64,000 nucleotides of DNA from Paracoccus sp. TOH (GTDB taxonomy: Bacteria > Pseudomonadota > Alphaproteobacteria > Rhodobacterales > Rhodobacteraceae): the NCBI RefSeq assembly GCF_030388245.1, contig NZ_CP098364.1:98910-162909 (forward strand). Reading direction: 5' to 3'. Below are positions 60,624 through 64,000 of the stretch, in pieces. The notes beneath the pieces were generated by a model. That model was not told the origin of the DNA. It saw nothing but the letters and a program-made list of their open reading frames with translations, and made no database searches. Numbering within the stretch: position 1 is the stretch's first letter; every line of letters begins with the position of its first letter. The position numbers and the translations under genes are program-made.

Positions 60624-60863
60624 TTGTCGGATAGAGCGCTTGAGTTGGACGAGCTTGAAAGACTTCTGAATCACGATCCGGCTGGCGTTGAGCTGAAGCG
60701 ATTACTGGAAAAGTTATCGGCTGCAAGGAGCATTGTGATCCGCGAGATGGATCGTGGGGTAAGTCCTGAAGTTTACGCCCAGCTTACCCTTCTTGCTCAG
60801 GCATATAATTCAGGAATTGATGCCCTGCCGAAACTTTGGGCGAATATTAACCACTCAGAGTGA
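60624..60863 (+). CDS. Small helical protein at the type III secretion locus, possible chaperone
   Basis: A 79-aa acidic, all-helical protein (SDRALELDELERLLNHDPAGVELKRLLEKLSAARSIVIREMDRGVSPEVYAQLTLLAQAYNSGIDALPKLW). The start is TTG at 60624, supported by GGGGAGG 6 nt upstream. Size, helicity and position just before a tiny secreted-like protein and sctD recall needle-protein co-chaperones of the YscE/SsaE/EscG kind. That comparison is by character, not by recognised motif. Confidence 0.6.
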   Translation: MSDRALELDELERLLNHDPAGVELKRLLEKLSAARSIVIREMDRGVSPEVYAQLTLLAQAYNSGIDALPKLWANINHSE

Positions 60864-60875
60864 ACGGAGACTAAA

Positions 60876-61022
60876 ATGGCTACTCCCATTACCGGAGATT
60901 TCAATGCGGGCATGCAGGACGTGATCAACCAGCAGCGTGCGATTACGCTGGAAGCTGCGAAAACCAATGTGGAAATTGCAAAACAAACTACATTGAAAGA
61001 CGCCTACGGCAAGATCCGCTAA
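60876..61022 (+). CDS. 48-aa helical protein of the type III secretion locus, possible needle or inner-rod component
   Basis: ATG 60876, with GGAGACTAAA upstream, encodes MATPITGDFNAGMQDVINQQ and a helical remainder ending DAYGKIR, 48 aa in all. The protein has no Cys or Trp, has an amphipathic helix, and ends in a short hydrophobic-basic tail as needle and rod subunits do. It is, however, shorter than typical SctF (about 70-90 aa). It is 12 bp after the 79-aa gene and 64 bp before sctD. The role is inferred only from place and shape. Confidence 0.5.
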   Translation: MATPITGDFNAGMQDVINQQRAITLEAAKTNVEIAKQTTLKDAYGKIR

Positions 61023-61086
61023 TTATATTATGTGAGACGGGATTTCGTTTCGTCTCACATTTTTCTCTTGAATTCCGGAGCTCGCC

Positions 61087-62046
61087 ATGGGGGAACAGGC
61101 AGGGCGCCGTTCCTCTGCGGACAGTTTCGTGCTGAGCGTCCTCGCCGGACCGAACGCAGGGGCATCCGTTTCGCTGGAAGCGGGGCGCTACACGATCGGC
61201 AGCGAGGACGGCAACGACATTGTCCTGGCCGGATTGGGTGATCGGATCATCAATCTGACGTTGAAGGGTACGGCGATTATCGCCAATCCGGTCGTCGACG
61301 GCATAGGGCTGGTGGGCGAAGGAGCGAACGGCGTCGCGCCGCTGACCGTGAAGGGCGCGCCGTACCAGATCAAGCTGCCCGCGCGGCTTTGCCTTGGCTC
61401 TGATGTGATGGTGCAGCTTTCGGGCGGCGTGCAACGGCCCTCCACGGATCGGCGTATGCTTGTCGGCGTTGGCCTGGCGGCCTTGTTCATCGGCTGCTGG
61501 TTGGGCGCAGCACTGTTTACGCAATCGCCGACGCCTGTACTTGCCGGCCTCAGCAGCTCGGCGGCCGCCGATGTGTCGGACCGGGTAGCGCCGACGGAAC
61601 CGGCAGAGCCTGCGGTCGCATCGCGGATCAACAGCTCGCCGCAGCTCGAGTGTTTTAGCGATTGCGTCCTGGCAGCCGAAACCGAGCTGAAGGCCCGGCT
61701 TGCGGCGGCGGGCCTCACCAATCTGACACTCAGCCATGATGGCGGGGTTCTTCGTCTTGGCGGGACGGTGCTGCCCGAGCAGGTGAACGACTGGCGTCAG
61801 ATCCGCACCAAGTTCGAGGCAGAGTTCGGGCAAAGCCTGCCGATTGTCACGGCGATCGAATCCGAGACGGCGCCGATGCTGGCCGTGTCTTCGGTCTGGT
61901 TGGGCGAGAATGCCGAGGTTCGCACCAAGACCGGCAATGTCTATCGGGTCGGTGACCGGACACGCGATGGCTGGGTCGTGCGAAAGATCGACCGCGGCAG
62001 CGTCGAGTTCGAGCGTGACGGCCAGCTTGTCGCGGTACGTTTTTAG
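61087..62046 (+). CDS. sctD: Type III secretion inner-membrane ring protein (SctD family)
   Basis: A 319-aa membrane protein. The cytoplasmic N-terminus is FHA-like (FVLSVLAGPNAGASVSLEAGRYTIGSEDGNDIVLAG). One membrane helix lies at about residues 123-142 (MLVGVGLAALFIGCWLGAAL). The periplasmic part has a ring-building segment (AETELKARLAAAGLTNLTLSHDGGVLRLGGTV) and a C-terminal SctD-like tail (GNVYRVGDRTRDGWVVRKIDRGSVEFERDGQLVAVRF). This topology is that of SctD/YscD/PrgH-type outer inner-membrane ring proteins. It is followed by two small genes and sctV. Confidence 0.75.
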   Translation: MGEQAGRRSSADSFVLSVLAGPNAGASVSLEAGRYTIGSEDGNDIVLAGLGDRIINLTLKGTAIIANPVVDGIGLVGEGANGVAPLTVKGAPYQIKLPARLCLGSDVMVQLSGGVQRPSTDRRMLVGVGLAALFIGCWLGAALFTQSPTPVLAGLSSSAAADVSDRVAPTEPAEPAVASRINSSPQLECFSDCVLAAETELKARLAAAGLTNLTLSHDGGVLRLGGTVLPEQVNDWRQIRTKFEAEFGQSLPIVTAIESETAPMLAVSSVWLGENAEVRTKTGNVYRVGDRTRDGWVVRKIDRGSVEFERDGQLVAVRF

Positions 62047-62057
62047 GGGAATGCAGA

Positions 62058-62417
62058 ATGGCTGACTCGATCCATCCTTCTTCCCGTCTTATCTCCAGCA
62101 CGCCGGCGACGCATGAGTTGCCGCGCCTGGGCCGGATCGGGCGTCCGCATCAGCCCGCGCCGATCGGGGATGCCGACGATATCAGTTCGCGCCCCCGCCC
62201 GCGCGGTGAACGGGTCGGGTTCCAGTCGATCCTCGAGACCGGGCTCGGCAATGTCAGCCTGCCATCAGCGCCCGACCTGATCACCGCGCTGGAAACGGCC
62301 CGCAGCTATGCCGACCGCGCCGACAAGGCGGTTCCGGGGCTTGGGCGTCTGGTCGATGCCGTGCTTGAGGACGAGTGCCGCAAGCTGTCGTGTTACATGG
62401 ACATGCAAACAACATGA
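62058..62417 (+). CDS. Type III secretion locus hypothetical protein (119 aa)
   Basis: The N-terminal 55 residues (SIHPSSRLISSTPATHELPRLGRIGRPHQPAPIGDADD) look disordered and rich in Ser, Pro and His, as in secreted T3SS components. The C-terminal part is helical (APDLITALETARSYADRADKAVPGLGRLVDAVLEDECRKLSCYMDM). An inner-rod or early-substrate role is possible, but no family motif is seen. It is 11 bp after sctD and overlaps the TPR gene by 4 bp. Confidence 0.6.
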   Translation: MADSIHPSSRLISSTPATHELPRLGRIGRPHQPAPIGDADDISSRPRPRGERVGFQSILETGLGNVSLPSAPDLITALETARSYADRADKAVPGLGRLVDAVLEDECRKLSCYMDMQTT

Positions 62418-62941
62418 ATGCTCCGCTTTCGATCATCACGAATTCGATCAGGCTGCCGGACCGGGCTGTGGGCGATGAGCCGACGGATGAGCAGCTTGAG
62501 GATATCTATGGCGAACTTGGCAACTGGGATGAGGCCGAGGCTCTGCCCGACAATCTGATCGCTGCCGACGCGCGCAAGCACGGACACATCCTGTCGTCGC
62601 TGGCGCTGCTTTATCTGCGCCACGGCAATCCGTCGAGAGCAATGGTTCTGGCGCTGGCGGCGCTATCGATGGGTGATGTGCGGCCCTCCGCGCTGCTGAC
62701 CCTGGCGGAATCGCTGCTGCGGGCTGGGGATCCGGAACAGGCGATGTCGGTGCTGACCCGGTTCGACGAAACGGATCCGGGCCTGATAGATCCGGCGGCG
62801 ACCGATATCCAGCACGCCGCGCGCCAGTATATCCGCGCCAAGGCGCTGCATCGGCAGGGCGATGCCATCGGAGCCCGGGATGCGCTTGCGCTGGCCCGCG
62901 ATCTGCGGGTCGCAGCCGAGACCCGAAAAGGGAGCGGCTGA
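62414..62941 (+). CDS. TPR-type protein of the type III secretion locus, possible chaperone
   Basis: A 175-aa protein with tetratricopeptide-like helices: [60 protein letters not shown] and [33 protein letters not shown] proteins in such loci are chaperones for needle or translocator proteins (SctG/SctY or LcrH-like). Start ATG 62414 overlaps the previous stop; its own TGA shares one base with the sctV ATG (TGATG). Confidence 0.72.
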   Translation: MNAPLSIITNSIRLPDRAVGDEPTDEQLEDIYGELGNWDEAEALPDNLIAADARKHGHILSSLALLYLRHGNPSRAMVLALAALSMGDVRPSALLTLAESLLRAGDPEQAMSVLTRFDETDPGLIDPAATDIQHAARQYIRAKALHRQGDAIGARDALALARDLRVAAETRKGSG

Positions 62942-64000
62942 TGGCGGAGGGCGGGTTCAGACGACGGCTCAACGCGATTGCGGCGCGGCAGGATCTGGTT
63001 CTGGTGATCTTGCTGATCCTGATCGTCTTCATGATCATCGTGCCGTTGCCGACCTGGTTGATCGATCTGTCGATTGGCTTCAATCTGGCGATCTCGGTCC
63101 TGATCATGATCGTGGCGGTCTATCTAAAATCGCCGACGACGCTGTCCACGCTGCCCTCGATCCTGCTGTTCAGCACATTGTTCCGGCTTGCCATCAGCAT
63201 CTCGACCACACGGCTGATTCTGCTACAGGCCGATGCCGGCCAGATCGTCCAATCCTTCGGGAACTTCGTCATCGGCGGCTCGCTTCTGGTCGGCATGGTG
63301 GTGTTTCTGATCATCACCATCGTCCTGTTCATCGTCATCACCAAGGGCTCTGAACGCGTGGCCGAGGTCTCGGCGCGCTTCTCGCTTGATGCGCTTCCGG
63401 GCAAGCAGATGGCGATCGACAGCGATATGCGTGCGGGCGAGATCGATCTGGCCGAGGCGCGCCGCCGCCGCGAGACGCTGCAGACCGAAAGCGAATTTTA
63501 CGGCGCGATGGACGGCGCGATGAAGTTCGTCAAGGGCGATGCGGTGGCCGGGCTGATCATTATCGCGGTCAACATTCTTGGCGGGCTTGGCGTCGGTGTC
63601 GGGCAAATGGGAATGCCCTTTGGCGAGGCGCTGCACCGCTATTCGGTGCTGACCATCGGCGATGGCATGGTCAGTCAGATCCCGGCGCTGATCATGGCGA
63701 TCAGTTCGGGCATCGTGATCACCCGGATCGCGAACGAGCGCTCGGTGGATCTGGCGCATGACATTACCGAACAGGTATCGGCCAATCCGCGGGCCTTGCA
63801 GGTGGCGGCAGTGGTGCTGCTTGGCTTTGCACTGATCCCCGGCTTTCCCACTCCTGTCTTTCTGACGCTGGCGCTGGTCTTCGGGACGGCGGGCTTCCTG
63901 ATCGCGCGGCGCAAGCAGGCCGAAGAGATCGAGGAAAGCCAGCGTCCGACGACCGATGGCAAGCAGGATCTGTTGATGGCGCCGATGGCACCGGTGCGGC
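62941..64000 (+). CDS. sctV: Type III secretion export gate protein SctV (partial, N-terminal part)
   Basis: The nonameric export gate of type III secretion, cut by the right edge after about 353 residues. Seven to eight helices are visible, with the FHIPEP signature: [123 protein letters not shown] is in the SctV/YscV form rather than flagellar FlhA. The cytoplasmic domain lies outside the window. No flagellar gene is nearby. Confidence 0.9.
   Translation, partial: MAEGGFRRRLNAIAARQDLVLVILLILIVFMIIVPLPTWLIDLSIGFNLAISVLIMIVAVYLKSPTTLSTLPSILLFSTLFRLAISISTTRLILLQADAGQIVQSFGNFVIGGSLLVGMVVFLIITIVLFIVITKGSERVAEVSARFSLDALPGKQMAIDSDMRAGEIDLAEARRRRETLQTESEFYGAMDGAMKFVKGDAVAGLIIIAVNILGGLGVGVGQMGMPFGEALHRYSVLTIGDGMVSQIPALIMAISSGIVITRIANERSVDLAHDITEQVSANPRALQVAAVVLLGFALIPGFPTPVFLTLALVFGTAGFLIARRKQAEEIEESQRPTTDGKQDLLMAPMAPVR

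Noticed and set aside
60271..60669. A 132-aa plus-strand open frame ahead of the secretion genes
   Set aside because: It spans IS flank and the AT-rich zone, has no ribosome site at any internal start and overlaps the better-supported TTG-started gene by 46 bp.
62941..64000. Flagellar FlhA instead of SctV
   Set aside because: The [18 protein letters not shown] segment and the neighbouring SctD- and TPR-type genes fit an injectisome, and no flagellar genes are present.

Overview
The window is high-GC DNA with the gene order, codon use and family content of an alphaproteobacterium, most likely a Rhodobacteraceae (Paracoccus-like) accessory replicon or a variable chromosomal region. The evidence is the density of TRAP and ABC uptake operons with local LysR/GntR/RpiR regulators, ATGA and TGATG overlaps, and catabolic rather than housekeeping content. 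No rRNA, tRNA, CRISPR array or replication origin was seen.

Layout, left to right. (1) 1-5292: a leftward N-formylglutamate-amidohydrolase-like / TRAP transporter / glutamine-synthetase-like operon, with a divergent RpiR regulator. (2) 5368-14490: a leftward Dpp/Opp-type peptide ABC operon preceded by a LysR regulator, with a divergent amidohydrolase and CobW-type metallochaperone pair. (3) 14531-16890: a cupin, a zinc alcohol dehydrogenase, a decayed cyclophilin-like gene and a small unknown ORF. (4) 17368-21728: a complete bacterial end-joining module, two Ku paralogues converging on a three-domain LigD. (5) 22075-24066: a P1B-4 metal-exporting ATPase. (6) 24094-30217: a two-component system divergent from a PepSY / DUF2271 / PepSY-flavodoxin-reductase / ApbE operon, probably an extracytoplasmic flavin electron-transfer system. 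A perfect 20-bp inverted repeat lies between the two arms. (7) 30308-32909: an aldo/keto reductase, a drug/metabolite transporter and a lipoprotein. (8) 32925-42111: a LysR regulator and a nine-gene operon with a polyamine/opine-type ABC importer, two DAO-type amine oxidases, Hcn-like iron-sulfur and flavin subunits, and RidA. (9) 43031-48070: a leftward cytochrome c, class III cyclase/AAA, and Crp operon. (10) 48395-53184: a pirin, then a GntR-controlled hydantoin/Asp-Glu racemase and NCS1 permease operon ending with an exported racemase homologue that lacks both catalytic cysteines. (11) 53267-53907: a VapBC pair. (12) 53981-59057: a uronate catabolism operon (kdgF-kduI-kduD-uxuB-uxaA) whose TRAP transporter is cut off. 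(13) 59057-60235: insertion-sequence debris. (14) 60624-64000: the start of a type III secretion locus of lower GC content, with sctD and the first part of sctV.

Most modules pair an importer with its catabolic enzymes and a regulator: uptake of glutamate derivatives, peptides, amines or opines, hydantoin-like compounds and uronates. Three units stand out as possibly under-described: the flavinylation/PepSY electron-transfer operon with its mirrored operator, the cytochrome c / cyclase / Crp signalling operon, and the cysteine-free exported racemase next to an NCS1 permease. All functional statements rest on reading the translated sequences; no database search was run.
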